Made by a program: the position numbers and the translations under genes
In this document: piece after piece, positions 41,587 to 51,793 of the stretch
How the letters are laid out: every line of letters begins with the position of its first letter
Position numbering within the stretch: position 1 is the stretch's first letter
Origin: Mesorhizobium amorphae CCNWGS0123
GTDB taxonomy: Bacteria > Pseudomonadota > Alphaproteobacteria > Rhizobiales > Rhizobiaceae
Direction of reading: 5' to 3'
NCBI RefSeq assembly: GCF_001686985.1
Contig: NZ_CP015318.1
Span: forward strand, 5,020,001-5,084,000
Length of the DNA stretch: 64,000 nt
Notes under the pieces: model-generated
Database searches by the model: none
Told to the model about the DNA's origin: nothing
Seen by the model: the letters and a program-made list of their open reading frames with translations, nothing else

Positions 41587-44500
41587 ATGGCTACTCAGAT
41601 CGCCGGTGCCGGCGGCACCACGACATCGTTTTCCAACACACCGCAGGCGAAAGACGACGTTTTCAACTACACCGAGGACACAGTCGTCATCGTGTCGGCA
41701 GCTCAGTCCATCATCCTGCTGGACGTGATGAAGAATGATCTGGGTGGAAACGCAAAGACCCTCTATTCGGTTGACGATGGGATTTCCGCCTCGACGGCCA
41801 CCAAGCAATACGCGCCGATCGACCTGACGACGGCAGACGCCCAAGTGAGCGGCGTCTCTGCCTGGGAAGACATCGGCGGCGGCGTCTTCATCCGCATCAA
41901 CAATGGCAAGGTCGAGATGAACCTTAGCCAGTATCTCGTGCTGCATGGCTTCTCCAGCCTGCAGGCCCTGGGTGCTGGGGATAGCATAAATGAGACGTTC
42001 ACCTATGCGATCAAGCTCGGCAACGGAACGCTGAGCTGGGCCAGCGTGTCGGTCAACATTCAGGGCAGCAATGACGGCGCGACAATCACCGCGGCCCCAG
42101 GCGCTGACAAGACCGTAGTGGAAGCCGGCGGCGTCGCCAACGGAACGCTCAACGATCCCAGCGCCCAGGGACAGCTGATCCTGACAGACATCGATGCCGG
42201 GCAGAACCATTTCCAGGACCCGGCAAGCCTTCAGGGCAGCTATGGCACCTTCACCTTCGATACGACGACCGGCGCATGGACCTATGCGCTCAACCAGGCG
42301 CTTGCCGACCCGCTGACGCAAGGCCAGGCTGTGACCGACACGCTGACGGTGACATCGGCGGACGGAACCGCGAGCTACAATATCGTCGTCAATATCACAG
42401 GCACCAACGATGCGGCTGTGCTCTCGGCGGACGTCCGCAACCTGACCGAAGGCGACACCGCGGCCGACATCTCGACCTCCGGCACGCTCACCATCTCGGA
42501 CGTCGACAGCCCCGAGACCTTCGTCGCCCAGGTGGGAACCGTGGGCAGCTACGGCACCTTCGACATCGACAGCGCCGGCGCATGGACCTACACGGCGAGT
42601 TCGGCGCACAACGAATTCGTTGCCGGCCAGCACTATGTCGAGGATTTCGATGTGGTGAGCGCCGACGGTACCCACACTACGGTGCATATCGACATTTTGG
42701 GGACCAACGACGCGGCGGTGATCACCGGTTCGGCGACGGACTCGGTGACCGAGGCCTCCGGCGTTGCCAACGGCACGCCCGGCGACGCGACCGCCTCCGG
42801 CGACCTGGATGCGACCGACGTCGACAGCTCGGCGCTGTTTACCGTGCAGTCCGCCGAGGCCAAGAGCTACGGCAGCTTCTCGATCGATGCGAGCGGGGCA
42901 TGGAGCTACACGCTCGACGACACCAACGCCGCGGTCCAGGCGCTCAACAGCACCGGAGCGAACACCACGCTGCATGAGCTGGTGACGGTCACGACCGCCG
43001 ACGGCACCGAGCAGGTGATCGACATCACCATCAACGGCGCCAACGATGCGGCGGTGATCACCGGTTCGGCGACGGACTCGGTGACCGAGGCCTCCGGCGT
43101 TGCCAACGGCACGCCCGGCGACGCGACCGCCTCCGGCGACCTGGATGCGACCGACGTCGACAGCTCGGCGCTGTTTACCGTGCAGTCCGCCGAGGCCAAG
43201 AGCTACGGCAGCTTCTCGATCGATGCGAGCGGGGCATGGAGCTACACGCTCGACGACACCAACGCCGCGGTCCAGGCGCTCAACAGCACCGGAGCGAACA
43301 CCACGCTGCATGAGCTGGTGACGGTCACGACCGCCGACGGCACCGAGCAGGTGATCGACATCACCATCAACGGCGCCAACGATGCGGCGGTGATCACCGG
43401 TTCGGCGACGGACTCGGTGACCGAGGCCTCCGGCGTTGCCAACGGCACGCCCGGCGACGCGACCGCCTCCGGCGACCTGGATGCGACCGACGTCGACAGC
43501 TCGGCGCTGTTTACCGTGCAGTCCGCCGAGGCCAAGAGCTACGGCAGCTTCTCGATCGATGCGAGCGGGGCATGGAGCTACACGCTCGACGACACCAACG
43601 CCGCGGTCCAGGCGCTCAACAGCACCGGAGCGAACACCACGCTGCATGAGCTGGTGACGGTCACGACCGCCGACGGCACCGAGCAGGTGATCGACATCAC
43701 CATCCATGGCGCCAACGACGCGGCGGTGATCACCGGTTCGGCGACGGACTCGGTGACCGAGGCCTCCGGCGTTGCCAACGGCACGCCCGGCGACGCGACC
43801 GCCTCCGGCGACCTGGATGCGACCGACGTCGACAGCTCGGCGCTGTTTACCGTGCAGTCCGCCGAGGCCAAGAGCTACGGCAGCTTCTCGATCGATGCGA
43901 GCGGGGCATGGAGCTACACGCTCGACGACACCAACGCCGCGGTCCAGGCGCTCAACAGCACCGGAGCGAACACCACGCTGCATGAGCTGGTGACGGTCAC
44001 GACCGCCGACGGCACCGAGCAGGTGATCGACATCACCATCAACGGCGCCAACGATGCGGCGGTGATCACCGGTTCGGCGACGGACTCGGTGACCGAGGCC
44101 TCCGGCGTTGCCAACGGCACGCCCGGCGACGCGACCGCCTCCGGCGACCTGGATGCGACCGACGTCGACAGCTCGGCGCTGTTTACCGTGCAGTCCGCCG
44201 AGGCCAAGAGTTACGGCAGCTTCTCGATCGATGCGAGCGGGGCATGGAGCTACACGCTCGACGACACCAACGCCGCGGTCCAGGCGCTCAACAGCACCGG
44301 AGCGAACACCACGCTGCATGAGCTGGTGACGGTCACGACCGCCGACGGCACCGAGCAGGTGATCGACATCACCATCAACGGCGCCAACGACGCGGCGGTG
44401 ATCACCGGTTCGGCGACGGACTCGGTGACCGAGGCCTCCGGCGTTGCCAACGGCACGCCCGGCGACGCGACCGCCTCCGGCGACCTGGATGCGACCGACG

Positions 44501-47500
44501 TCGACAGCTCGGCGCTGTTTACCGTGCAGTCCGCCGAGGCCAAGAGCTACGGCAGCTTCTCGATCGATGCGAGCGGGGCATGGAGCTACACGCTCGACGA
44601 CACCAACGCCGCGGTCCAGGCGCTCAACAGCACCGGAGCGAACACCACGCTGCATGAGCTGGTGACGGTCACGACCGCCGACGGCACCGAGCAGGTGATC
44701 GACATCACCATCAACGGCGCCAACGACGCGGCGGTGATCACCGGCACGGCGACGGACTCGGTGACCGAGGCCTCCGGCGTTGCCAACGGCACGCCCGGCG
44801 ACGCGACCGCCTCCGGCGACCTGGATGCGACCGACGTCGACAGCTCGGCGCTGTTTACCGTGCAGTCCGCCGAGGCCAAGAGCTACGGCAGCTTCTCGAT
44901 CGATGCGAGCGGGGCATGGAGCTACACGCTCGACGACACCAACGCCGCGGTCCAGGCGCTCAACAGCACCGGAGCGAACACCACGCTGCATGAGCTGGTG
45001 ACGGTCACGACCGCCGACGGCACCGAGCAGGTGATCGACATCACCATCAACGGCGCCAACGACGCGGCGGTGATCACCGGCACGGCGACGGACTCGGTGA
45101 CCGAAGCCTCCGGCGTTGCCAACGGCACGCCCGGCGACGCGACCGCCTCCGGCGACCTGGATGCGACCGACGTCGACAGCTCGGCGCTGTTTACCGTGCA
45201 GTCCGCCGAGGCCAAGAGCTACGGCAGCTTCTCGATCGATGCGAGCGGGGCATGGAGCTACACGCTCGACGACACCAACGCCGCGGTCCAGGCGCTCAAC
45301 AGCACCGGAGCGAACACCACGCTGCATGAGCTGGTGACGGTCACGACCGCCGACGGCACCGAGCAGGTGATCGACATCACCATCAACGGCGCCAACGATG
45401 CGGCGGTGATCACCGGTTCGGCGACGGACTCGGTGACCGAGGCCTCCGGCGTTGCCAACGGCACGCCCGGCGACGCGACCGCCTCCGGCGACCTGGATGC
45501 GACCGACGTCGACAGCTCGGCGCTGTTTACCGTGCAGTCCGCCGAGGCCAAGAGCTACGGCAGCTTCTCGATCGATGCGAGCGGGGCATGGAGCTACACG
45601 CTCGACGACACCAACGCCGCGGTCCAGGCGCTCAACAGCACCGGAGCGAACACCACGCTGCATGAGCTGGTGACGGTCACGACCGCCGACGGCACCGAGC
45701 AGGTGATCGACATCACCATCCATGGCGCCAACGACGCGGCGGTGATCACCGGTTCGGCGACGGACTCGGTGACCGAGGCCTCCGGCGTTGCCAACGGCAC
45801 GCCCGGCGACGCGACCGCCTCCGGCGACCTGGATGCGACCGACGTCGACAGCTCGGCGCTGTTTACCGTGCAGTCCGCCGAGGCCAAGAGCTACGGCAGC
45901 TTCTCGATCGATGCGAGCGGGGCATGGAGCTACACGCTCGACGACACCAACGCCGCGGTCCAGGCGCTCAACAGCACCGGAGCGAACACCACGCTGCATG
46001 AGCTGGTGACGGTCACGACCGCCGACGGCACCGAGCAGGTGATCGACATCACCATCAACGGCGCCAACGATGCGGCGGTGATCACCGGTTCGGCGACGGA
46101 CTCGGTGACCGAGGCCTCCGGCGTTGCCAACGGCACGCCCGGCGACGCGACCGCCTCCGGCGACCTGGATGCGACCGACGTCGACAGCTCGGCGCTGTTT
46201 ACCGTGCAGTCCGCCGAGGCCAAGAGCTACGGCAGCTTCTCGATCGATGCGAGCGGGGCATGGAGCTACACGCTCGACGACACCAACGCCGCGGTCCAGG
46301 CGCTCAACAGCACCGGAGCGAACACCACGCTGCATGAGCTGGTGACGGTCACGACCGCCGACGGCACCGAGCAGGTGATCGACATCACCATCAACGGCGC
46401 CAACGACGCGGCGGTGATCACCGGTTCGGCGACGGACTCGGTGACCGAGGCCTCCGGCGTTGCCAACGGCACGCCCGGCGACGCGACCGCCTCCGGCGAC
46501 CTGGATGCGACCGACGTCGACAGCTCGGCGCTGTTTACCGTGCAGTCCGCCGAGGCCAAGAGCTACGGCAGCTTCTCGATCGATGCGAGCGGGGCATGGA
46601 GCTACACGCTCGACGACACCAACGCCGCGGTCCAGGCGCTCAACAGCACCGGAGCGAACACCACGCTGCATGAGCTGGTGACGGTCACGACCGCCGACGG
46701 CACCGAGCAGGTGATCGACATCACCATCAACGGCGCCAACGACGCGGCGGTGATCACCGGCACGGCGACGGACTCGGTGACCGAAGCCTCCGGCGTTGCC
46801 AACGGCACGCCCGGCGACGCGACCGCCTCCGGCGACCTGGATGCGACCGACGTCGACAGCTCGGCGCTGTTTACCGTGCAGTCCGCCGAGGCCAAGAGCT
46901 ACGGCAGCTTCTCGATCGATGCGAGCGGGGCATGGAGCTACACGCTCGACGACACCAACGCCGCGGTCCAGGCGCTCAACAGCACCGGAGCGAACACCAC
47001 GCTGCATGAGCTGGTGACGGTCACGACCGCCGACGGCACCGAGCAGGTGATCGACATCACCATCAACGGCGCCAACGACGCGGCGGTGATCACCGGTTCG
47101 GCGACGGACTCGGTGACCGAAGCCTCCGGCGTTGCCAACGGCACGCCCGGCGACGCGACCGCCTCCGGCGACCTGGATGCGACCGACGTCGACAGCTCGG
47201 CGCTGTTTACCGTGCAGTCCGCCGAGGCCAAGAGCTACGGCAGCTTCTCGATCGATGCGAGCGGGGCATGGAGCTACACGCTCGACGACACCAACGCCGC
47301 GGTCCAGGCGCTCAACAGCACCGGAGCGAACACCACGCTGCATGAGCTGGTGACGGTCACGACCGCCGACGGCACCGAGCAGGTGATCGACATCACCATC
47401 CATGGCGCCAACGACGCGGCGGTGATCACCGGTTCGGCGACCGGGACGGTCGTCGAAGCGGGCGCTTCCAACGGCGGCGGCACGCCGACCGCGACCGGCG

Positions 47501-48570
47501 ACCTTCTGTCGACCGATGTCGACAACACCACGGACTCGTTCCAGGCCGTCAATTCCGCGACAGCCAGCGCGCTCGGCTACGGAACCTACACTGTGACCGC
47601 CGCGGGTGTCTGGACCTATACGCTCGACAACTCGAACCCGACGGTCAACGCGCTCAATGACGGCCAGCCATTGAACGACAGCTTTACCGTCTTTTCCGAG
47701 GACGGCACGGCGAAACTGGTCACGATAACCATCAATGGCGCCAACGACGCGCCGCCACGCTTTGCGCCGACAGACATCCAGCTCACGCCAAGCATTCCCG
47801 CTGGGGACGTGAATTTCAACACGTTCAATTTCTCGGGCGCACTGACCGCGACCGACCCGGATTCCGGCAGCTTTGTCTACAGCATCACCTCGCAATCGAA
47901 CGTGGGACTGTTCTCGATCACGGGCAGCACGCTGAGCTCGGGAGGCCTTTCACCGAGCAAGGTGTATTCCATCACCGTGCAGGCAACACAGGTCGGCGAT
48001 CCGGCCGGGCCCGCCTATCAGTATAGCGAGACGTTCCAGGTCATAACCGGTACCAACGGCAATTCTTCGGATAGCCTCAATGGCGCCATTGGCGGAGACG
48101 ACGTCCTTTACGGCAATAGCGGGGCGGACCAGATTTTCGGCCTGGCGGGCAATGACACGCTGTTCGGCCAGGATGGGAACGACACCTTGAATGGCGGCGA
48201 CGGCAATGACAAGCTCGTTGGCGGGGCTGGCACCGATACGCTGACCGGTGGTCTGGGAACCGATACTTTCTACTATGGACCAGCCGTTTCGGAATCGCCT
48301 GCATCGGCTGCCAACGACACCATCACCGACTTCGTGCACGGCACCGACAAGATCGACCTATCTTCGATCGACGCCGTTGCCGGCGGCGGCGACCAGGCTT
48401 TCCTGTTCGGAGGGCAGAATGTGAATACTGTCGCCAACAGCATCACGTGGTCGGAAAGCGGCGGCAATACGATCGTCCGCGCAGATGTCAACGGCAACGC
48501 GACAGCCGATTTCCAGATCACCCTGACTGGTACCGGGCTCGGGCTGACGGCGAGCGACTTCGTGCTTTGA
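41587..48570 (+). CDS. Giant VCBS-repeat RTX protein secreted by type I system
   Basis: This 2327-residue protein lacks a signal peptide, as expected for type I secretion. Residues 1-375 hold a head region and VCBS-type beta domains. Residues 376-1943 are 14 tandem 112-residue VCBS repeats, almost identical. Another VCBS-like domain and a cadherin-like segment (PRFAPTDIQLTPSIPAGDVN) follow. Residues about 2165-2225 hold seven glycine/Asp-rich RTX nonapeptides (GGDDVLYGN, AGNDTLFGQ, DGNDTLNGG type) that bind calcium. The C-terminus ends TASDFVL, a typical uncleaved type I signal. The exporter genes follow. An adhesin or biofilm role is inferred from family and architecture. The negative charge (many Asp, few Lys) is also typical. 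Confidence 0.92.
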   Translation: MATQIAGAGGTTTSFSNTPQAKDDVFNYTEDTVVIVSAAQSIILLDVMKNDLGGNAKTLYSVDDGISASTATKQYAPIDLTTADAQVSGVSAWEDIGGGVFIRINNGKVEMNLSQYLVLHGFSSLQALGAGDSINETFTYAIKLGNGTLSWASVSVNIQGSNDGATITAAPGADKTVVEAGGVANGTLNDPSAQGQLILTDIDAGQNHFQDPASLQGSYGTFTFDTTTGAWTYALNQALADPLTQGQAVTDTLTVTSADGTASYNIVVNITGTNDAAVLSADVRNLTEGDTAADISTSGTLTISDVDSPETFVAQVGTVGSYGTFDIDSAGAWTYTASSAHNEFVAGQHYVEDFDVVSADGTHTTVHIDILGTNDAAVITGSATDSVTEASGVANGTPGDATASGDLDATDVDSSALFTVQSAEAKSYGSFSIDASGAWSYTLDDTNAAVQALNSTGANTTLHELVTVTTADGTEQVIDITINGANDAAVITGSATDSVTEASGVANGTPGDATASGDLDATDVDSSALFTVQSAEAKSYGSFSIDASGAWSYTLDDTNAAVQALNSTGANTTLHELVTVTTADGTEQVIDITINGANDAAVITGSATDSVTEASGVANGTPGDATASGDLDATDVDSSALFTVQSAEAKSYGSFSIDASGAWSYTLDDTNAAVQALNSTGANTTLHELVTVTTADGTEQVIDITIHGANDAAVITGSATDSVTEASGVANGTPGDATASGDLDATDVDSSALFTVQSAEAKSYGSFSIDASGAWSYTLDDTNAAVQALNSTGANTTLHELVTVTTADGTEQVIDITINGANDAAVITGSATDSVTEASGVANGTPGDATASGDLDATDVDSSALFTVQSAEAKSYGSFSIDASGAWSYTLDDTNAAVQALNSTGANTTLHELVTVTTADGTEQVIDITINGANDAAVITGSATDSVTEASGVANGTPGDATASGDLDATDVDSSALFTVQSAEAKSYGSFSIDASGAWSYTLDDTNAAVQALNSTGANTTLHELVTVTTADGTEQVIDITINGANDAAVITGTATDSVTEASGVANGTPGDATASGDLDATDVDSSALFTVQSAEAKSYGSFSIDASGAWSYTLDDTNAAVQALNSTGANTTLHELVTVTTADGTEQVIDITINGANDAAVITGTATDSVTEASGVANGTPGDATASGDLDATDVDSSALFTVQSAEAKSYGSFSIDASGAWSYTLDDTNAAVQALNSTGANTTLHELVTVTTADGTEQVIDITINGANDAAVITGSATDSVTEASGVANGTPGDATASGDLDATDVDSSALFTVQSAEAKSYGSFSIDASGAWSYTLDDTNAAVQALNSTGANTTLHELVTVTTADGTEQVIDITIHGANDAAVITGSATDSVTEASGVANGTPGDATASGDLDATDVDSSALFTVQSAEAKSYGSFSIDASGAWSYTLDDTNAAVQALNSTGANTTLHELVTVTTADGTEQVIDITINGANDAAVITGSATDSVTEASGVANGTPGDATASGDLDATDVDSSALFTVQSAEAKSYGSFSIDASGAWSYTLDDTNAAVQALNSTGANTTLHELVTVTTADGTEQVIDITINGANDAAVITGSATDSVTEASGVANGTPGDATASGDLDATDVDSSALFTVQSAEAKSYGSFSIDASGAWSYTLDDTNAAVQALNSTGANTTLHELVTVTTADGTEQVIDITINGANDAAVITGTATDSVTEASGVANGTPGDATASGDLDATDVDSSALFTVQSAEAKSYGSFSIDASGAWSYTLDDTNAAVQALNSTGANTTLHELVTVTTADGTEQVIDITINGANDAAVITGSATDSVTEASGVANGTPGDATASGDLDATDVDSSALFTVQSAEAKSYGSFSIDASGAWSYTLDDTNAAVQALNSTGANTTLHELVTVTTADGTEQVIDITIHGANDAAVITGSATGTVVEAGASNGGGTPTATGDLLSTDVDNTTDSFQAVNSATASALGYGTYTVTAAGVWTYTLDNSNPTVNALNDGQPLNDSFTVFSEDGTAKLVTITINGANDAPPRFAPTDIQLTPSIPAGDVNFNTFNFSGALTATDPDSGSFVYSITSQSNVGLFSITGSTLSSGGLSPSKVYSITVQATQVGDPAGPAYQYSETFQVITGTNGNSSDSLNGAIGGDDVLYGNSGADQIFGLAGNDTLFGQDGNDTLNGGDGNDKLVGGAGTDTLTGGLGTDTFYYGPAVSESPASAANDTITDFVHGTDKIDLSSIDAVAGGGDQAFLFGGQNVNTVANSITWSESGGNTIVRADVNGNATADFQITLTGTGLGLTASDFVL
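42712..47415 (+). repeat. 14 tandem 336-bp coding repeats
   Basis: Units begin every 336 bp from 42712 to 47080 (GCG GCG GTG ATC ACC) and are identical except at about five positions. These are AAC/CAT and GAT/GAC just before the unit start, TCG/ACG (Ser/Thr) and GAG/GAA near the start, and one AGC/AGT in unit 5. The variants show a higher-order pattern: units 4-8 and 10-13 share the same series, so blocks of several units were duplicated after single-unit expansion. Confidence 0.97.
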
Positions 48571-48576
48571 AACCAT

Positions 48577-48603
48577 GAAGTGAGCCGCGTTGCGGCTCAC
48601 TTC
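48577..48603 (+). terminator. Perfect 12-bp stem hairpin after the adhesin gene
   Basis: GAAGTGAGCCGC (48577-48588) and GCGGCTCACTTC (48592-48603) are exact reverse complements around a 3-base loop. It starts 7 bp after the adhesin stop and about 130 bp before the exporter start. There is no U-tract, so it may act as a partial terminator or 3' mRNA stabiliser. Confidence 0.75.
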
Positions 48604-48735
48604 CCGTAGCATTTCCTGATCCAGCCTGCGCGTTAAGGTTTACGACAAGAATATCGACGGGCTGCGTGGCCGGCTGAAGGATCGGGAGTAGTATCGGCAT
48701 ACAGGTGGACAGGGGGGCGGTTCTCCGCTGGGTAT

Positions 48736-50436
48736 TTGAGTCTCGACAGAAAATCGCAGATCGTGAAGGACGCCCTGCTGGCGTGCCGCCACTATTTCCT
48801 GATCGCGGCGGGCTTCAGCCTGGCGATCAACCTGCTCTATCTCGCCTCCCCGCTCTATATGCTGCAGATCTACGACCGGGTGGTGACCAGCGGCAGCGCA
48901 ACCACGCTGGTGATGCTGACCATCGCATTGCTGGCGGCGTTCCTTGCGCTTGCCGGTCTCGACCTCATGCGCGCCACGATCCTGACGCGCGCCAGCGTGC
49001 GCCTCGACCGGCTGCTGTCGGCGAAGATCGTGGCCGCGTCGGTCGAGACCGCGCAGTCGGGCTCCTCGCAGAGCCAGCCAGTGCGTGACTTCGACACGTT
49101 CCGGCAGGTCATCACCGGCATGGGCATCAATGCGCTGTTCGACCTGCCCTGGTCGCCCATCTACATCGCCATCATCTTCCTGCTGCATCCCTGGCTCGGC
49201 TTCTTCGCGCTCGGCTCGTCCCTGCTGCTGATCGCCATGGCGGTCATCAACGAGTATCTGGTGCGCGCGCCGCTCAAGCAGGCCAACGATCTGGCGACGG
49301 CCAACTACAATTTCACCGAGATGAGCCTGAGGAACTCGGAAGTCATTCGCGCCATGGGCATGATCGACGGCCTCATCCGCCGCTGGGGGCGCGACCGCAG
49401 CCTGGCGCTCCGGCGTCAGACGCAAGCCAGCGACCGCGCCGCCCTGATGTCGGGGGTGATCCGGTTCCTGCGCCTGACCATGCAGTCGCTGATCCTCGGC
49501 CTCGGCGCCTATCTGGTGATCGAACGGCAGACCACGGCGGGTTCTATGTTCGCGGCCAGCATATTGCTGGGCAAAGGCCTCCAGCCGGTCGAACAGATCG
49601 TCGGCCTCTGGCGTAACCTGGTTTTGGCGCGGGCGGCACTGACCAGGGTCCACAAACTGATCGACGGCGGTGCACAGAGCGAAAGATCGTTCAACCTGCC
49701 CAAGCCCACCGGCAAGATTTCGGTCGAGCAGGTCAGCTTTGCCATTCCCAGCCAGCAGAAGGTGCTTCTCAGGGACGTATCGTTCCGGCTGGAGGCAGGC
49801 GAGGCGCTGGGGATCGTCGGCCCCTCGGGCGCCGGCAAGTCGACGCTGGCCCGTCACCTCGCCGGCGTCATGCAGCCCAGCCGCGGCACCGTCAGGCTGG
49901 ACGGCGCCGATCTGTCGCATTGGGGGCGCGACGCGCTCGGCGACCACATCGGCTACCTGCCGCAGGACATCGAGCTGTTTTCCGACACCGTCGCCGCCAA
50001 CATCGGGCGCTTCAAGACCAATGTCGACCAGGAGGTGATCGAGGCCGCGCGGCTCGCCGGCGTGCACGACATGATCATCCGCCTGCCGCAAGGCTACGAG
50101 ACGCAGATCGGCGAAGGCGGTGCCGTGCTGTCGGGAGGATACCGCCAGCGGATCGCGCTTGCCCGGGCTGTGTTCGGCACGCCGAACCTCATCGTTCTCG
50201 ATGAGCCGAGCTCCAATCTCGACGCCGATGGCGACCGTGCGCTGAGCGAGTGCGCAATCGAGCTCAAGCGCCGCGGCAGCACGGTGATCATCGTTTCGCA
50301 TCGGCCGTCGACGCTGGCAAACGTCGACAAGATCCTGCTGCTGCGGGACGGCGCCGTCGAAGCCTTCGGCATGAGGAACGAGATCGTGGCACGGCTCAAT
50401 CAGCGTGCGACTTCAATTGCGGTGGCAACCCAATGA
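48736..50436 (+). CDS. Type I secretion ABC exporter (PrtD/HlyB family)
   Basis: This 566-residue inner-membrane exporter has an N-terminal six-helix transmembrane domain (FLIAAGFSLAINLLYLASPLYMLQIYDRVV) and a C-terminal ATPase. Walker A is GPSGAGKST, the signature LSGGYRQRIALARAV and Walker B LIVLDEPSSNLD. There is no peptidase or CLD domain, as in the PrtD group that exports RTX proteins. The only start in this frame after an in-frame stop at 48634 is TTG at 48736, so translation initiation is probably weak. It energises export of the adjacent adhesin through the HlyD-type adaptor and an outer-membrane TolC encoded elsewhere. Confidence 0.92.
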   Translation: MSLDRKSQIVKDALLACRHYFLIAAGFSLAINLLYLASPLYMLQIYDRVVTSGSATTLVMLTIALLAAFLALAGLDLMRATILTRASVRLDRLLSAKIVAASVETAQSGSSQSQPVRDFDTFRQVITGMGINALFDLPWSPIYIAIIFLLHPWLGFFALGSSLLLIAMAVINEYLVRAPLKQANDLATANYNFTEMSLRNSEVIRAMGMIDGLIRRWGRDRSLALRRQTQASDRAALMSGVIRFLRLTMQSLILGLGAYLVIERQTTAGSMFAASILLGKGLQPVEQIVGLWRNLVLARAALTRVHKLIDGGAQSERSFNLPKPTGKISVEQVSFAIPSQQKVLLRDVSFRLEAGEALGIVGPSGAGKSTLARHLAGVMQPSRGTVRLDGADLSHWGRDALGDHIGYLPQDIELFSDTVAANIGRFKTNVDQEVIEAARLAGVHDMIIRLPQGYETQIGEGGAVLSGGYRQRIALARAVFGTPNLIVLDEPSSNLDADGDRALSECAIELKRRGSTVIIVSHRPSTLANVDKILLLRDGAVEAFGMRNEIVARLNQRATSIAVATQ

Positions 50437-50455
50437 CCTGCCTGAGGAGTGACCG

Positions 50456-51793
50456 TTGAGCGACAGCGCCCTCATCTACAGAAGCCTGCCCGGCGAAGCC
50501 GGCATCCCGGCCCCGGATTCCATCCGGGTGCCGGCCTATATCGGCCTGCTGATCATCATCGCCTTCTTCGGCGTCTTCGGCGGCTGGGCCGCCTTTGCCC
50601 CGCTGAACGGCGCCGTGCTGGCCGATGCGGTCGTCAAGGTGGAAGGCAATCGCAAGAGCGTTCAGCACTTCGACGGTGGAACGGTAAAGGAAATCCGGGT
50701 CAAGGACGGCGACATCGTCAAGACGGGCCAGGTCATGCTGGTCCTCGACGACACCAGGATCCGTTCCGAGTTCAACCTCTACGCCCAGCAATATGCGCTC
50801 CTGCGCGCCACCGACGCCAGGATCAAGGCCGAGCTGGATGGCAGCGGGGCAGTTGCCTTTCCGCAGGACATCCTCAAGGAGCACATGCCTTATCTCAAGG
50901 ATGCCATGGCAAACCAGATCGCCGATCTGGAAAGCCAGCGCGCCTCGATGGCCGGCGCCACGCAGATCCTGCAGCGGCGGATTGCCGAGCTTGATGAGCA
51001 GATCCAGGGCAAGCAGGCTCGCGTCGAATCGTACCGGGCCCAGCTGCAATCGACGATCGATGAAAAGGTCAGCCTGTCCAAGCTACTCAAGGCCGGCTTG
51101 ACGACGCGGCCGCGCATTCTGGAATTGGACAGGTCAGCCTCCGGCCTGCAGGGCCTGATCGACGAGAATCTGGGGGCAATCGCCGGCAGCCGCCAGTCGA
51201 AGGCCGAGCTGGAAAGCCAGATCGCCCAGTTGACCAACGAGCGCCGGGCCAAGCTTTCCGCCATGCTGATCGACACGCAATCGGGCCTGGCGGACCTCGT
51301 GCCCAAGATGTTCGCCGCCCAGGCCGCCATGGACCGTGCCGAAGTTCGCTCGCCCTATGATGGCCAGGTGATGGATCTCAGCGTCTTTTCGATCGGTGCG
51401 ATCGTCGCTCCGGGCCAGACGATTCTCGACATCGTGCCGACGCAGAATTCGCTGATCGTTCAGGCGCAGGTTCGCGTCGAGGACATATCAAACCTGCGCG
51501 CCGACACGACGGCCGAAGTTCGCTTCACCTCCTACAATCAGCGTTCGATACCGATCATCCATGGACGCGTCACCCGCATTTCGGCGGATCGCATCACCGA
51601 CGCCAAGACCGGCTTCCCTTACTATGTCGCCGACATCGCGGTCGATCCGGCCGAACTGGCCGCGGCACCGCAGATCGCGCTTTATCCTGGCATGCCGGCT
51701 TCGGTGATGATCGTCACCGAGGAGCGCACCGCCCTCGACTACATATTGGGCCCGCTGCTCACCTCGTTTCACTCCGCCTTCCGCCAGAAATAG
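50456..51793 (+). CDS. Type I secretion membrane-fusion protein (HlyD/PrtE family)
   Basis: This 445-residue adaptor has a single N-terminal transmembrane helix (YIGLLIIIAFFGVFGGWAAFAPL), a lipoyl-type hairpin half (HFDGGTVKEIRVKDGDIVKTGQ), a long coiled-coil (about residues 105-290) and a beta-barrel with YPGMPASVMI. It links the inner-membrane ABC exporter to TolC. The start is TTG at 50456 with a good GAGGAG site upstream, 19 bp after the exporter stop. Both exporter genes use TTG starts. Confidence 0.92.
   Translation: MSDSALIYRSLPGEAGIPAPDSIRVPAYIGLLIIIAFFGVFGGWAAFAPLNGAVLADAVVKVEGNRKSVQHFDGGTVKEIRVKDGDIVKTGQVMLVLDDTRIRSEFNLYAQQYALLRATDARIKAELDGSGAVAFPQDILKEHMPYLKDAMANQIADLESQRASMAGATQILQRRIAELDEQIQGKQARVESYRAQLQSTIDEKVSLSKLLKAGLTTRPRILELDRSASGLQGLIDENLGAIAGSRQSKAELESQIAQLTNERRAKLSAMLIDTQSGLADLVPKMFAAQAAMDRAEVRSPYDGQVMDLSVFSIGAIVAPGQTILDIVPTQNSLIVQAQVRVEDISNLRADTTAEVRFTSYNQRSIPIIHGRVTRISADRITDAKTGFPYYVADIAVDPAELAAAPQIALYPGMPASVMIVTEERTALDYILGPLLTSFHSAFRQK

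Noticed and set aside
42712..47415. Possible CRISPR-like or satellite array
   Set aside because: The units are 336 bp, contiguous without spacers, and encode in-frame VCBS domains.
41566..47895. A 2109-codon open frame antisense to the adhesin gene
   Set aside because: It is a by-product of the stop-free 336-bp repeat read backwards. The product is a monotonous Arg/Gly/Val-rich repeat without domains, and the sense strand has VCBS and RTX motifs, a ribosome binding site and exporter genes.
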